Assembly: GCA_022567555.1 (NCBI GenBank)
Contig: JADFGT010000022.1
Coordinates: 1-32,504 of the forward strand
Origin: Armatimonadota bacterium
Lineage (GTDB): Bacteria; Armatimonadota; Fimbriimonadia; Fimbriimonadales; ATM1
Reading direction: 5' to 3'
Length of the DNA stretch: 32,504 bases
Below, in pieces: positions 1 to 8,086 of this stretch. A program made the translations under genes and the position numbers. Each line of letters starts with the position of its first letter. Position 1 is the first letter of the stretch. The notes beneath the pieces were generated by a model. That model was given only the letters and a program-made list of their open reading frames with translations. It did no database searches and was not told the DNA's origin.

Positions 1-679
1 CGGCCTGAGAAAGGGGGACCGCGTGCTGAGTATTGACGGCAGGCCGATGGAGACCTACGCTGATATCAGGCTCGTCACCCAGGACTCGGCGGACAAGGAG
101 CTGTCGTTTTCCATTGACAGGGCCGGCGAGAATTTGGAACTGCGAATTACGCCGAAACTCTCCACGAAGGAACTGCCGGTGATCGGCCCAGACGGTGAAG
201 CACTGGAGAACCCTGGCGGTGAATTGGTTTTGCGGCGGATCGGGCAGATCGGTGTGTTGCCTCTCACGGAATTCAGGCGCGTCTCGGTGGGCGGTGCGCT
301 CGGGTCGGCCGGCGCGATCACTTGGCGGATAATATATGAAACGCCGCGCGTTCTGTTCAACCCGTCGAGGCTGAAGCAGGAGGCCGCCGGTCCGATCACT
401 ATCGCTCGCGTGGCGGGCAAGGCCGCCGGCGAGGGCCTCGCCTATCTGGTCTGGATCGCCGCTGTCATCAGCGTGTCCCTGGGCCTCATAAACCTGCTGC
501 CCGTGCCGGCAATCTTAGACGGGGGAAAACTCCTCATCGTGGGCGTCGAAGCGCTCCGAGGCGGCCGGCGGCTCAGTTTTCGGTCCCAAGAGATCCTCGC
601 CACGGTAGGCATCGTGATGCTCGCTATGATGATTCTGGGTGTGCTAATGCTGGACGGGAGCCGGTTGCTTCAGCGTTAG
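1..679 (+). CDS. rseP: RseP-type site-2 zinc metalloprotease, C-terminal part (5' truncated by window edge)
   Basis: The reading frame is open from the first bases (G-L-R-K-G-D-R-V), so this is the 3' part of a longer gene. The visible N-terminus is the end of a PDZ domain (GLRKGDRVLSIDGRPM). The C-terminal third carries the M50 family LDG motif in NLLPVPAILDGGK, followed by a last hydrophobic helix (IVMLAMMILGVLML). Known family members are intramembrane proteases that cleave anti-sigma factors or remnant signal peptides; the HExxH site would lie upstream of the window. The 3' end overlaps the convergent gene on the minus strand by 36 bases. The family call is firm; the physiological substrate is unknown. 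Confidence 0.9.
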   Translation, partial: GLRKGDRVLSIDGRPMETYADIRLVTQDSADKELSFSIDRAGENLELRITPKLSTKELPVIGPDGEALENPGGELVLRRIGQIGVLPLTEFRRVSVGGALGSAGAITWRIIYETPRVLFNPSRLKQEAAGPITIARVAGKAAGEGLAYLVWIAAVISVSLGLINLLPVPAILDGGKLLIVGVEALRGGRRLSFRSQEILATVGIVMLAMMILGVLMLDGSRLLQR

Positions 680-1153
680 AAGCCGCCCGGAGCGGTCCCG
701 TGCCTTGGACCGGCCTCGAAACTCGTTTGCGAGATACGCCGCGTCCACCTCTAAGTTGCCGTAGCGCCACCGGGCCCCGACCGGAAGGATCACGCTCGCC
801 TCCGGCGTGATGAGCTCCACCACTCTGTCCTCCACGCGGACATCATTCCCGGAGCGCATGACCAGGTCCAGGTGCTGTGCCGGTCCGTCTATGCGCAGCC
901 GCCCGCCGGCGAACTCCAGGGTCGCCAGTTTGCTCCTCTGGGCAACCGGAACGGCGGCCAGCATGACCGACAGCGCAACGGCGCACGCCACCGATGCCCG
1001 GGCTGCGAGAAGGTTCCCCATCCAGTACGCCCGCCTGGCGAGAACCCCGCCCAAGGCGAGGGTCGAGGCCGCCAGGACGATAGGCGTCAGCAGCGCTGCC
1101 CAGTCGAGGGCCGAGAGCGCCGGGACGAAGGTGTGGACGGGTTGGCTGTACAT
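644..1153 (-). CDS. Small membrane protein of unknown function
   Basis: A 169-aa protein starting at ATG 1153, only 14 bases after the CCA end of the tRNA-Ser gene on the same strand. Two hydrophobic stretches near the N-terminus (about residues 18-38 and 52-72) are followed by an extracytoplasmic-looking, beta-rich C-terminal half of about 90 residues (FAGGRLRIDGPAQHLDL, VVELITPEASVILPVG). No catalytic motif is visible and I do not recognise the family. The frame continues upstream into the tRNA, so an earlier start would make no sense. It may be co-transcribed with the tRNA from the tRNA promoter. Its end overlaps rseP tail-to-tail. Confidence 0.6.
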   Translation of the reverse strand: MYSQPVHTFVPALSALDWAALLTPIVLAASTLALGGVLARRAYWMGNLLAARASVACAVALSVMLAAVPVAQRSKLATLEFAGGRLRIDGPAQHLDLVMRSGNDVRVEDRVVELITPEASVILPVGARWRYGNLEVDAAYLANEFRGRSKARDRSGRLLTLKQPAPVQH

Positions 1154-1167
1154 GGGCTCTGGCGTTA

Positions 1168-1258
1168 TGGCGGAGAGGGTGGGATTCGAACCCACGGAGG
1201 CCGAGAAGACCTCACCGCATTTCGAGTGCGGCGCACTAGACCACTATGCGACCTCTCC
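1168..1258 (-). tRNA. tRNA-Ser (anticodon CGA), CCA encoded
   Basis: Read on the minus strand, the gene begins GGAGAGG and pairs with CCTCTCC before the discriminator G and an encoded CCA. The anticodon arm is CCGCA-CTCGAAA-TGCGG, giving anticodon CGA, which reads UCG serine codons. A long variable arm (GAGGTCTTCTCGGCCTC) typical of class II tRNAs and a T arm with GTGGG-TTCGAAT-CCCAC complete the cloverleaf. The length is 91 nt including CCA. Confidence 0.96.
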
Positions 1259-1268
1259 TGAGTGTCAC

Positions 1269-1298
1269 ATTCTGGCCCAGCCGCCAAAAACGAGTCAA
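1269..1298 (-). promoter_or_regulatory. Promoter of tRNA-Ser
   Basis: On the minus strand, TTGACT (1298-1293) and CAGAAT (1274-1269) are separated by 18 bases. Transcription would start about ten bases before the tRNA 5' end at 1258. The same promoter probably also serves the downstream membrane-protein gene. Confidence 0.65.
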
Positions 1299-1406
1299 TC
1301 GCGCAACGCGGGCGGGGTTTCCCATCTAATCTCATCTTAGGCGCCGAAGCCCGCATTCGTTACGTTGGACACCTGTCCCATTCAGGGCATGGAGAGGCAA
1401 GGGGCT

Positions 1407-1412
1407 TACAAT
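1407..1412 (+). promoter_or_regulatory. -10 element of the DUF5658-like gene
   Basis: TACAAT abuts an in-frame ATG at 1413. A transcript from this element would begin near 1419, which excludes that ATG and favours the ATG at 1440. No clear -35 element is seen. Confidence 0.4.
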
Positions 1413-1439
1413 ATGCGGCGGGCAGAGAAAGGGGACGCG

Positions 1440-1733
1440 ATGACGAGGCCGGTGCCATGGCCGATTGTCGTCTATGCGTCGCTCGCGCTGGCCGATTTCG
1501 GCATGACGCTGGTCGCGTTTCGCCTGGGCGCGATAGAGGCGAACCCCGCGTTGGCCTGGTTCGCGCGAGAGGGACTGTTCGAGTTCGTCAAACTCAGCCT
1601 CACGCTTCTCGTCTGCAGCGTCGCTTTCTTGCTGTGGTCCCGGTCCCTTACAAAGGCCGTCATGCTGGCCGCGAACGTCATGATGCTCGGGGTCCTGGCG
1701 CATCACGTGCGTCTCTGGTTCTCGGTTCTATGA
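1440..1733 (+). CDS. DUF5658-like small integral membrane protein
   Basis: A 97-aa protein with three predicted membrane helices (about residues 7-25, 45-65 and 70-90). The segment D-F-G-M-T then G-A-I-E-A-N-P is the pattern I associate with DUF5658: an aspartate in helix 1 followed by an E-x-NP motif between helices. The start at 1440 is preceded by AGAAAGGGG, a good SD. Upstream in-frame starts exist (1365, 1413), but a -10 element at 1407 argues against them. The function of the family is not established. The gene lies 52 bases before the ubiD-like gene on the same strand, which has its own -10 element. Confidence 0.65.
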   Translation: MTRPVPWPIVVYASLALADFGMTLVAFRLGAIEANPALAWFAREGLFEFVKLSLTLLVCSVAFLLWSRSLTKAVMLAANVMMLGVLAHHVRLWFSVL

Positions 1734-1770
1734 ACTCCTCGGCCCCAGTGCCGTACTGCGGCTGATACGG

Positions 1771-1776
1771 TACAGT
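1771..1776 (+). promoter_or_regulatory. -10 element placed for a leaderless ubiD-like transcript
   Basis: TACAGT lies nine bases before the ATG at 1786, and no SD is present between them. The predicted 5' end would fall at or within a couple of bases of the start codon. Confidence 0.45.
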
Positions 1777-1785
1777 CGAGCCCGA

Positions 1786-3234
1786 ATGTACACCGACTTC
1801 CAGCATTTCCTGCGAGAATTGGAGAGCGCGGGAGAACTGAAACGCATTTCGCGCCCCCTGAGTCCGAGGTTGGAGATCACAGAGGTCGCCGACCGGTGTA
1901 TGAAGAGTCCGCGCGGCGGACCGGCCCTTCTCATCGAGAACCCGACCGGCCATGACGTTCCGGTCGCCATCAACACGATGGGCTCGCGCAAACGGATGAG
2001 CATGGCGTTGGGAGTCGGTGATGTCCAAGAGATCGCTCAAGAGCTGGAGGAACTGATTCAGACCGAGTTGCCGACGGGCATCGCGGACAAACTGAGAGCG
2101 TTGGGCAAACTCGCTCGCTTCGCGAAGGCAGCGCCCAAACGCGTCTCATCCGGCCTATGCCAGCAGGTCGAAGCGCACGGAAATGACGTGGACATTACGT
2201 CGCTTCCGCACCTGACCTGCTGGCCGCTCGACGGCGGCCCGTTCATTACGCTCCCGATGGTGTTCACGCACGACCCGGCCACCGGCAGGCGCAACGTCGG
2301 CCTTTATCGCATGCAGATCTATGATGAGCGCACGACCGGCATGCACTGGCAGATGCATAAGGTCGGCGCCGAACACATGCGGCGAGCGGCCGAAAGGGGG
2401 AAGAAGATCGAAGTGTGCGCTGTGCTGGGCGGCGATCCGGCCTGCACGTTCTCGGCGATTTCGCCCCTGCCGCCTGGGATTGACGAGATGCTGTTTGCCG
2501 GCTTCCTGCGGAAAAAGCCGGTGCCGATGGTGAAGGCGAAGACCGTGGACATCCGGGTTCCCGCCGATGCGGAGATCGTTCTCGAAGGCTATGTGGACCC
2601 CGAGGAGTCGCGGGTTGAGGGGCCGTTCGGCGACCACACCGGCTACTACTCGCCGGCCGAGCCGTTTCCCGTCTTTCACGTCACCTGCATGACGACGCGA
2701 GAAAAGCCGGTCTATCCGGCGACGATTGTAGGAATCCCTCCCATGGAGGACGGCTACATGGGCAAAGCCGTCGAGCGTATCTTTTTGCCGCTCATCCGTC
2801 TAACCGTTCCTGAGGTCTTGGACATAAACTTGCCGGTCGATGCATGTTTCCATAATATGGCATTCGTCAAGATTAAGAAGCGCTATCCCGGCCACGCGTT
2901 CAAGGTGATGAACGCGATCTGGGGCTTGGGACAGATGGCCTTCACGAAGTTTATCTTTGTTTTCGGTGACGACGTGGACGTGCAGGACATGCGCGACGTC
3001 ATCTTTCGCATCGGAGCGAACTGCGACCCTGCGCGGGATTCTCTAATCATTAAAGGGCCGCTTGACCACTTAGACCACGCATGCGACATCCAGGCGTTCG
3101 GCGGCAAGGCGGGATTCGACTGCACGCACAAGTGGACGTCGGAGGGCTATACGCGCGGGTGGCCGGAACTGATCACGATGTCCGAGGACGTGAAGCGGCG
3201 GATTGACAGCATCTGGGACGAGCTGGGTCTATGA
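1786..3234 (+). CDS. ubiD: UbiD-family prenylated-FMN-dependent decarboxylase
   Basis: A 482-aa, full-length member of the UbiD/Fdc family of reversible (de)carboxylases that use prenyl-FMN. The family triad is visible: R175 in GLYRMQ, then E278 and D283 in VEGPFGDHTGYYSP, spaced as in UbiD. The conserved MHWQMHK segment at about residue 187 lies in the cofactor region. In bacteria such enzymes act in ubiquinone synthesis, in the futalosine menaquinone route (1,4-dihydroxy-6-naphthoate decarboxylation) or on aromatic acids; the substrate cannot be told here. No ubiX-like prenyltransferase is in the window. The ATG follows a -10-like TACAGT by nine bases without an SD. Confidence 0.9.
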   Translation: MYTDFQHFLRELESAGELKRISRPLSPRLEITEVADRCMKSPRGGPALLIENPTGHDVPVAINTMGSRKRMSMALGVGDVQEIAQELEELIQTELPTGIADKLRALGKLARFAKAAPKRVSSGLCQQVEAHGNDVDITSLPHLTCWPLDGGPFITLPMVFTHDPATGRRNVGLYRMQIYDERTTGMHWQMHKVGAEHMRRAAERGKKIEVCAVLGGDPACTFSAISPLPPGIDEMLFAGFLRKKPVPMVKAKTVDIRVPADAEIVLEGYVDPEESRVEGPFGDHTGYYSPAEPFPVFHVTCMTTREKPVYPATIVGIPPMEDGYMGKAVERIFLPLIRLTVPEVLDINLPVDACFHNMAFVKIKKRYPGHAFKVMNAIWGLGQMAFTKFIFVFGDDVDVQDMRDVIFRIGANCDPARDSLIIKGPLDHLDHACDIQAFGGKAGFDCTHKWTSEGYTRGWPELITMSEDVKRRIDSIWDELGL

Positions 3235-3280
3235 GAAAGCAATGAACGGCGCATCCGGCCTCCCGCTCGCCGAAGGTCAG

Positions 3281-3305
3281 GCCGCCGGGCGCCCTGAAAG
3301 GCGGC
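3281..3305. terminator. Weak inverted repeat between convergent genes
   Basis: GCCGCC (3281-3286) and GGCGGC (3300-3305) could form a short GC hairpin between the ends of the ubiD-like gene and the minus-strand EF-like gene. There is no T tract, so a terminator role is a guess. Confidence 0.2.
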
Positions 3306-3322
3306 GTCGCATATCGAGCCTA

Positions 3323-3574
3323 TCACGCGACCTTATAGACGACGTCGTGCTCCCGCACGTGGTCTGAAACTCTAATCGCCACGTTGTCTCCCGGTTTCGC
3401 CTCCTGAACGTCCGCGTGCTCGATCTGCATAGAGGCCACCTCCTGCGTGAGGTCCGTGGTGTGGCCCTTGATATGGATCGTGTCGCCGACCCGCAGGGGC
3501 GCGGTGATGTCCAGCGAGGCCACGCTTATCTTGCCGAAGTAGTGTGAAACCTTCCCGATCTCTTTCTCCGCCAT
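3323..3574 (-). CDS. Translation elongation factor-like small protein (EF-Tu domain II-like barrel)
   Basis: An 83-aa protein that begins MAEKEIGKVSHYFGKISVA and contains LRVGDTIHIKGHTTDL and KPGDNVAIRV. These are the hallmarks of the beta-barrel domain II of translational GTPases such as EF-Tu and IF2, without any G domain. Stand-alone versions of this length occur in archaea and bacteria; their role is not settled. The ATG at 3574 has a strong SD (AAGGAG), and TATCAT (3600-3595) is a plausible -10. A longer reading frame extends upstream to 3940 but runs antisense to the aminotransferase and lacks family similarity. Confidence 0.85.
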   Translation of the reverse strand: MAEKEIGKVSHYFGKISVASLDITAPLRVGDTIHIKGHTTDLTQEVASMQIEHADVQEAKPGDNVAIRVSDHVREHDVVYKVA

Positions 3575-3737
3575 GGCTGTCTCCTTCGCTCGCGATGATA
3601 GCAGGTGAGAGTCGCATTCCGGGCACCGCAGCGCGTGCAGCAATTCCGGATGTCGGCGATAGAGCCCTGTTGCGGCCGGCGGAGGTCTTGCGCTGTATGT
3701 TCTCGCGTTATTCCAGTTCAGCGGCCCATTCCGCCGG

Positions 3738-3743
3738 TACAAT
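3738..3743 (+). promoter_or_regulatory. -10 element placed for a leaderless dapL transcript
   Basis: TACAAT lies eight bases before the ATG at 3752. No SD is visible. The element faces away from the divergent EF-like gene. Confidence 0.45.
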
Positions 3744-3751
3744 GCCCCCTG

Positions 3752-4936
3752 ATGCCCGCCCGGTCCAAGCGCCTCGATAGAATCCCCCCTTACCTCTTCG
3801 CCGAGATCAGTCGCGTCAAGGCGGAGTTGATTGCAAAAGGCGAAGACATCATTGATCTCGGCATCGGTGATCCCGACCAGCCGACGCCCGCGCCCATCGT
3901 CGAAGCGCTCAAGAGGGCGGCTGAAGACCCAGCGACACATTCATATGACGAATCCGCACGCGGCTGGCCGCGATTCCTGAGCGCCTCCGCCCGGTGGTAC
4001 AAGCGCGAGTTCGGTGTCGAGTTGAACCACGAAACCGAAATGATGGAGGTCATTGGGAGCAAGGAGGCGCTGGCGCACATCGTTTGGGCGTTCGCTGATC
4101 CGGGTGACGTGGTCATCGTGCCGGACCCCGCATACCCCGTTTACAAAACGCACGCGGCGATGTGCGGCGCCGAGGTCTATACGTCCCCGCTCTTGGAAAG
4201 CAACTCCTATCTTCCGGACCTGGGTGCTATTCCGGCCGGAATTGCCAAGCGCGCCAAACTGTTTTTCGTTTGCTACCCGCACAATCCGACCGGCGCGCTC
4301 GCAACAGAAGAGTTTTATCGGGACGCCATCGCGTTTTGCCGCGAGAACGATACTCTTCTGATCGCTGACATGGCTTACATCCGTGTGACGTATGACGGCT
4401 ACAGAAGTCCGACTGTCCTGCAGCAGGAAGGCGCCAAAGACGTCGTTGTCGAGTTTCATTCCCTCAGTAAAACGTTTAACATGACCGGGTGGCGAATCGG
4501 TTTTGTCGCCGGAAACCCGGACGCGGTCGCCGCATTAGCGAAACTGAAAGACAACATTGACACGAAACAGTTTCCCGCTGTCGCCGAGGCCGCCGCCTTC
4601 GCGCTGGAAAACGTTTCCAACGAGGAGACGTTGGCGCTGTATCAGCGAAGGAGGGACATTCTGGTAGATGGGCTGAACTCGCTCGGTTGGAAAGTGAAAA
4701 GGCCGAAGGCTACGTTTTACGTCTGGGCGCCGGTTCCTTCCGGCTGCACTTCTGCCGATTTCGCCAAACTCATTTTGCAGAAGGCGGGAGTTCTGTGCAC
4801 GCCGGGGAGCGGTTTCGGAGAAGCCGGCGAAGGGTATATACGCATGAGCCTGACCGTTCGCGGAGATAAGGATGGCGAACGCCTCGCTGAGGCGGTCCGG
4901 CGCATCAAAGAGTGCGGGATTAGGTTTACATGTTGA
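3752..4936 (+). CDS. dapL: LL-diaminopimelate aminotransferase-like class I/II aminotransferase
   Basis: A 394-aa fold-type I PLP aminotransferase. It opens with SKRLDRIPPYLFAEI and DIIDLGIGDPDQPTP, the start pattern of the DapL group. It has CYPHNPTGA (about residue 172) for cofactor binding and the Schiff-base lysine K240 in SLSKTFNMTGWRIGF. C-terminal GEGYIRMSL carries the arginine that binds the substrate carboxylate. DapL converts tetrahydrodipicolinate to LL-diaminopimelate in one step for lysine and peptidoglycan synthesis. The start at 3752 is chosen because homology begins just after it and a -10 element precedes it; an upstream start at 3605 would lie across the divergent promoter. 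It overlaps folC by seven bases. A related glutamate-pyruvate type aminotransferase is possible. Confidence 0.85.
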   Translation: MPARSKRLDRIPPYLFAEISRVKAELIAKGEDIIDLGIGDPDQPTPAPIVEALKRAAEDPATHSYDESARGWPRFLSASARWYKREFGVELNHETEMMEVIGSKEALAHIVWAFADPGDVVIVPDPAYPVYKTHAAMCGAEVYTSPLLESNSYLPDLGAIPAGIAKRAKLFFVCYPHNPTGALATEEFYRDAIAFCRENDTLLIADMAYIRVTYDGYRSPTVLQQEGAKDVVVEFHSLSKTFNMTGWRIGFVAGNPDAVAALAKLKDNIDTKQFPAVAEAAAFALENVSNEETLALYQRRRDILVDGLNSLGWKVKRPKATFYVWAPVPSGCTSADFAKLILQKAGVLCTPGSGFGEAGEGYIRMSLTVRGDKDGERLAEAVRRIKECGIRFTC

Positions 4937-6234
4937 CATACAGCGAGGCGCTTGATTACATGGCAACGCTGAAGCAGCGCGGATGGCGCCTCGGCGTTGA
5001 ACGCATGCGCGAACTGCTGAAGCGACTCGACAACCCGCACGAGAACCTCCGCGTGTTTCATGTTGCAGGAACGAACGGAAAAGGCAGCGTGACGGCGATG
5101 CTGCAGGCCGTGCTCGCCGGCTCGGGGCGGCGCGTCGGAGGATTCTTTTCGCCTTACGTGTTCGATTTCCGCGAGCGCATCCAATTCAATGAACGGTACG
5201 TATCGGAATCGGACATTGCGGAACTGACCGATTATCTGGTTCCTTTCGCCGAAAGCATGGAGGACACTGTGATGGGCGGTCCTACCGAGTTCGAATTCAA
5301 GACCGCGATGGGATTCCTTTACTGGAGAAAAATGGCTTGCGAGTTTGTGGCGCTCGAAGTCGGATTGGGCGGCCGATTGGACGCCACAAACGTTACGCGG
5401 CCGCTCGTCAGCGTCATCACCGAGATCGGTTTGGACCACCAGAAGATCCTCGGCGATACGATAGAAAAGATCGCAGCGGAGAAGGCCGCGATCCTGAAGC
5501 CCGGCCGTCCTTGCGTTTGCGGCGCGACGCACCCGGCGGCCGTGCGCGTAATAGAGCGAGCGGCCTCGGAGCGCGCATGTACGCTCTGGCGAATGGGCAA
5601 AGAAATACGCCTGGAGAGGGAAACCGGCCGCGAGTCCTGGACGATAAGGACGCCGGCGGCTGAGCATCGCGGCCTGAGAAGCGGCCTGCTCGGCGAGTTC
5701 CAGGCCGCAAACATGGCGATAGCCGTCGCAGCGCTCGATGCCGCCGGTGCGACGCCGGACGAGAACACGCTTCGCTCAGCGCTCGCGGGCGTGTCTCTGC
5801 CGGGCCGCCTTCAAGTGATTTCCAGAGAGCCTCTCGTGATCCTGGACGGCGCGCACAACGCGCACGCAGCGACTGCCGTGGCGAAGGCGGTGCCCGAACT
5901 GTTCGGCGTCCCGCGACTGCGGCTGGTCTTCAGCGCATCGAAGGGGCACGACGCCGAGGCGACGCTCTCCGCGTTCCTTGGGCTGACGGAAGTCGCCTAT
6001 GTGTGCCGGATGACCCATGACCGGGGCCAGCCGCTCGACCGTCTCATGAGCGCCGCCGAGAGTGCGGGCCTCCCGGCTGAAAAGAGGCTCGGGTTCGACT
6101 CGGCACCCGAGGCGCTGCAAGCGGCACTGGCCGACTGCGCACCTGGCGAGGCGGTGCTTGTGACCGGCAGCCTCTACCTGCTCGCGCAGGCGGCGCCGTT
6201 CGTCCTCTCTGTGGCAGCCGAGGCGACCTCCTAA
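4930..6234 (+). CDS. folC: Bifunctional folylpolyglutamate/dihydrofolate synthase
   Basis: A 434-aa Mur-ligase-family enzyme that adds glutamate to dihydropteroate or folates, using ATP, in the cytoplasm. The P-loop is FHVAGTNGKGSVTAM at about residue 46. Further family signatures are FFSPYVFDFRERI, ALEVGLGGRLDATN (about 142) and IGLDHQKILGDTIEKIAAEKA. C-terminal ILDGAHNAHA (about 306) belongs to the Mur ligase C domain. The ATG overlaps the stop of the aminotransferase gene by seven bases, so the two genes are translationally coupled. Length is normal for the family. Confidence 0.95.
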   Translation: MLTYSEALDYMATLKQRGWRLGVERMRELLKRLDNPHENLRVFHVAGTNGKGSVTAMLQAVLAGSGRRVGGFFSPYVFDFRERIQFNERYVSESDIAELTDYLVPFAESMEDTVMGGPTEFEFKTAMGFLYWRKMACEFVALEVGLGGRLDATNVTRPLVSVITEIGLDHQKILGDTIEKIAAEKAAILKPGRPCVCGATHPAAVRVIERAASERACTLWRMGKEIRLERETGRESWTIRTPAAEHRGLRSGLLGEFQAANMAIAVAALDAAGATPDENTLRSALAGVSLPGRLQVISREPLVILDGAHNAHAATAVAKAVPELFGVPRLRLVFSASKGHDAEATLSAFLGLTEVAYVCRMTHDRGQPLDRLMSAAESAGLPAEKRLGFDSAPEALQAALADCAPGEAVLVTGSLYLLAQAAPFVLSVAAEATS

Positions 6235-6268
6235 TACGCTCGGATGGCGGCCTGCGCGCCTTGAGCCC

Positions 6269-6297
6269 TTGACCTGCTGCGTCGAATCAAGCATCAT
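6269..6297 (+). promoter_or_regulatory. Promoter of the peptide-binding protein gene
   Basis: TTGACC (6269-6274) is followed after 17 bases by CATCAT (6292-6297). The -10 match is modest (4 of 6). The predicted start of transcription lies within a few bases of the ATG pair at 6304/6307. Confidence 0.4.
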
Positions 6298-6303
6298 AGG
6301 AGC

Positions 6304-7908
6304 ATGATGCGCTTCGTTGTCCCCTTCCTTGCCTTCGTTCTGGTCCTCTCCGGATGCGGAAAAGGCGGCTTCAGCAAGGGTGCCGCCGGCAGGCAGGATC
6401 ACTTTTTTGCCTACCCGATGCCGAATTACCCGACAGAGCTTGACCCGGCCACGGTCGAAGACGGCGACACTATTGACCTTTTGGAACAGATCTACGAGGG
6501 GTTGGTCCAGTGGACCGAGAGCAGCGAGCTCATGCCGAACCTTGCCGAGGAGTGGGAAATCTCGGAGGACCGTCTTACTTACACCTTCCACATAAAAAGG
6601 GGAGTCAAGTTTCACAGCGGACGCGAGATGACGGCGCATGACGTGAAGTTCAGCTGGGACAGGGCCGCCAATCCCGGTCTCGCCAGTCCTACGGTGGACG
6701 GCTACATGGCGGACCTCGTCGGGTTTCGGGAGGTCAGGGAGAAGGTTGCCACGGAGATGTCCGGTGTGCGCGTGTTAGATGACTATACGCTCGAAGTGCG
6801 CCTCAAAGAGCCGAAGGTCTACTGGCCGCTCTACCTACGGTATCCGTGCTACTACGTTGTGGACAGAGATGTCGTACCGGCGGATCGCGAGATCAGGCGT
6901 GTCGAAGAGGTCGGTGCAACCGGGCCATTCATGCTGACGGAACTTGAGCCGAAATACGCCACGCTCACGCGGTTCGAGGATTACCACTTGGGCCCGGCCA
7001 AGCTTGCGGAGATTCGCCGGCCTTTCGTCGAGGACGCGCAAACGCGCTTCGCAATGTACGAAAGCGGGGAGATGGACTGGCTTCAGTTGGAACGCCAGGA
7101 CCTGCGCGCGGTGGAGGCGGACCCTGAACTAAAGAAGGACCTGCTGCGGGTGCCCCGGCCGGCAATCTGGTATCTGGGCTTCGACCTCGTCGAGTATCCG
7201 CCTTTCGCAAAGAAGAAAGTCCGGCAAGCGTTCGCGATGGCCGTTGACAAGGAAGCGATCATCAACGAGTTGTTCCAAGGGGCAAACGAGCTGGCCGGAG
7301 GGATCATCCCGCCCGGTGTGCCTGGGTACCGGCCGGACTTCAAAGGCCTTCCGTATGACCCCCCCCGCGCGCGGCAACTGCTTGCTGAAGCGGGTTATCC
7401 CGGCGGAAAGGGCATGCCGCCGCTGGAACTGTATTATCGAGTGGACAGGGACGACCCCCGGCTTGTATCGGAGCGCGTGCAACTAAACCTGAAAGAGAAC
7501 TTGGGCGTCGAAGTAGGCCTCAGGCCGCTTGAATGGGATTACCTGCTCGACCTTCGCAACAAAGGAAAACTGCCCTTCTTCCACTTGCGCTGGCATGCCG
7601 ACTACTTGGACCCGCAGAACTTCTTGTCGTTCATGTTGCACACGAACGCGCGGGAGAACATGCTGGACTACTCGAACCCGGAGTTCGACCGGCTGTGCGA
7701 CGAAGCCGACCGGGAGTTTGACCAGGCGCGGCGCATCGAGCTCTACCACCAGGCCGAAGAGATAGCGGTTCTTGAGGACGCGATCTGGGTGCCGATCTAT
7801 TTCCAATACGACCTTGAACTGCTCCGGAGCGAAGTGACGGGCCTTCGACGCTCCGGGCTGGGCCCGCTCCCCCACTGGACAACGGATGTCACTTGGGCCA
7901 AGAACTGA
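6304..7908 (+). CDS. ABC transporter substrate-binding lipoprotein, peptide/nickel family (SBP_bac_5)
   Basis: A 534-aa periplasmic-type binding protein. A signal peptide (residues 1-17) ends at a lipobox LSGC with C18 as the lipid anchor. Family features follow in order: ELDPATVEDG, the LVQWTESSELMPNLAEEWE segment typical of SBP_bac_5, YTFHIKRGVKFHSGREMTAHDV, VRQAFAMAVDKEAI and the C-terminal AEEIAVLEDAIWVPIYF. It delivers peptides or similar solutes to the two permeases encoded next. The SD (AGGAG) fits the second ATG (6307) better than the first. No gene for the ATPase subunits is present in the window, so the transporter must borrow or use distant ATPases. Confidence 0.92.
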   Translation: MMRFVVPFLAFVLVLSGCGKGGFSKGAAGRQDHFFAYPMPNYPTELDPATVEDGDTIDLLEQIYEGLVQWTESSELMPNLAEEWEISEDRLTYTFHIKRGVKFHSGREMTAHDVKFSWDRAANPGLASPTVDGYMADLVGFREVREKVATEMSGVRVLDDYTLEVRLKEPKVYWPLYLRYPCYYVVDRDVVPADREIRRVEEVGATGPFMLTELEPKYATLTRFEDYHLGPAKLAEIRRPFVEDAQTRFAMYESGEMDWLQLERQDLRAVEADPELKKDLLRVPRPAIWYLGFDLVEYPPFAKKKVRQAFAMAVDKEAIINELFQGANELAGGIIPPGVPGYRPDFKGLPYDPPRARQLLAEAGYPGGKGMPPLELYYRVDRDDPRLVSERVQLNLKENLGVEVGLRPLEWDYLLDLRNKGKLPFFHLRWHADYLDPQNFLSFMLHTNARENMLDYSNPEFDRLCDEADREFDQARRIELYHQAEEIAVLEDAIWVPIYFQYDLELLRSEVTGLRRSGLGPLPHWTTDVTWAKN

Positions 7909-7918
7909 CGCCCCGGCA

Positions 7919-8003
7919 ATCGCGTGTGAGGGCGAGATCCCTCAACAATCAGATTGTTGAGGGATTGAGGCGGGTGTTGCGGTCGCCTGATGGAGCCCAG
8001 AAC
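7919..8003 (+). repeat. Partial, diverged duplicate of the 5' end of the oppB-like gene, interrupted by a palindrome
   Basis: CGCGTGTGAGGGCGAG here matches CGCGTGTGAAGGCCGC at 8068. After palindrome 7937-7965, GTGTTGCGGTCGCC (7974-7987) repeats exactly at 8105-8118 and continues with near-identical bases (GATGGAGCCCAG against GTTGGGGCCCAG). The copy is cut off by the palindrome at 8001. It is a fragment, not a gene. Confidence 0.75.
7937..7965. repeat. Palindrome P1 (14-bp perfect arms, 1-nt centre)
   Basis: ATCCCTCAACAATC and GATTGTTGAGGGAT flank a single A. The core CCCTCAACAAT recurs in other palindromes of the window (9912, 12926, 16808). It sits inside the truncated copy of the oppB start. 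Confidence 0.9.
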
Positions 8004-8033
8004 TCCCTCAACACGCGGCGTGTTGAGGGAGTT
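8001..8033. repeat. Palindrome P2 (16-bp perfect arms, 1-nt centre)
   Basis: AACTCCCTCAACACGC and GCGTGTTGAGGGAGTT flank one G. The outer CCCTCAAC is that of P1, while the inner four bases differ on both arms in a paired way. Confidence 0.9.
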
Positions 8034-8039
8034 AATCAG

Positions 8040-8063
8040 AACACGCGGCGTGTTGAGGGAGTT
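8040..8063. repeat. Second, incomplete copy of palindrome P2
   Basis: AACACGC-G-GCGTGTTGAGGGAGTT repeats the centre and right arm of P2 seven bases downstream of it, without the outer left arm. A right-half duplication is the simplest reading. Confidence 0.8.
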
Positions 8064-8086
8064 ACGTCGCGTGTGAAGGCCGCGGG

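Noticed and set aside
3323-3940. A longer 205-aa form of the EF-like protein
   Set aside because: The extra N-terminal part is antisense to dapL, and the strong SD supports ATG 3574.
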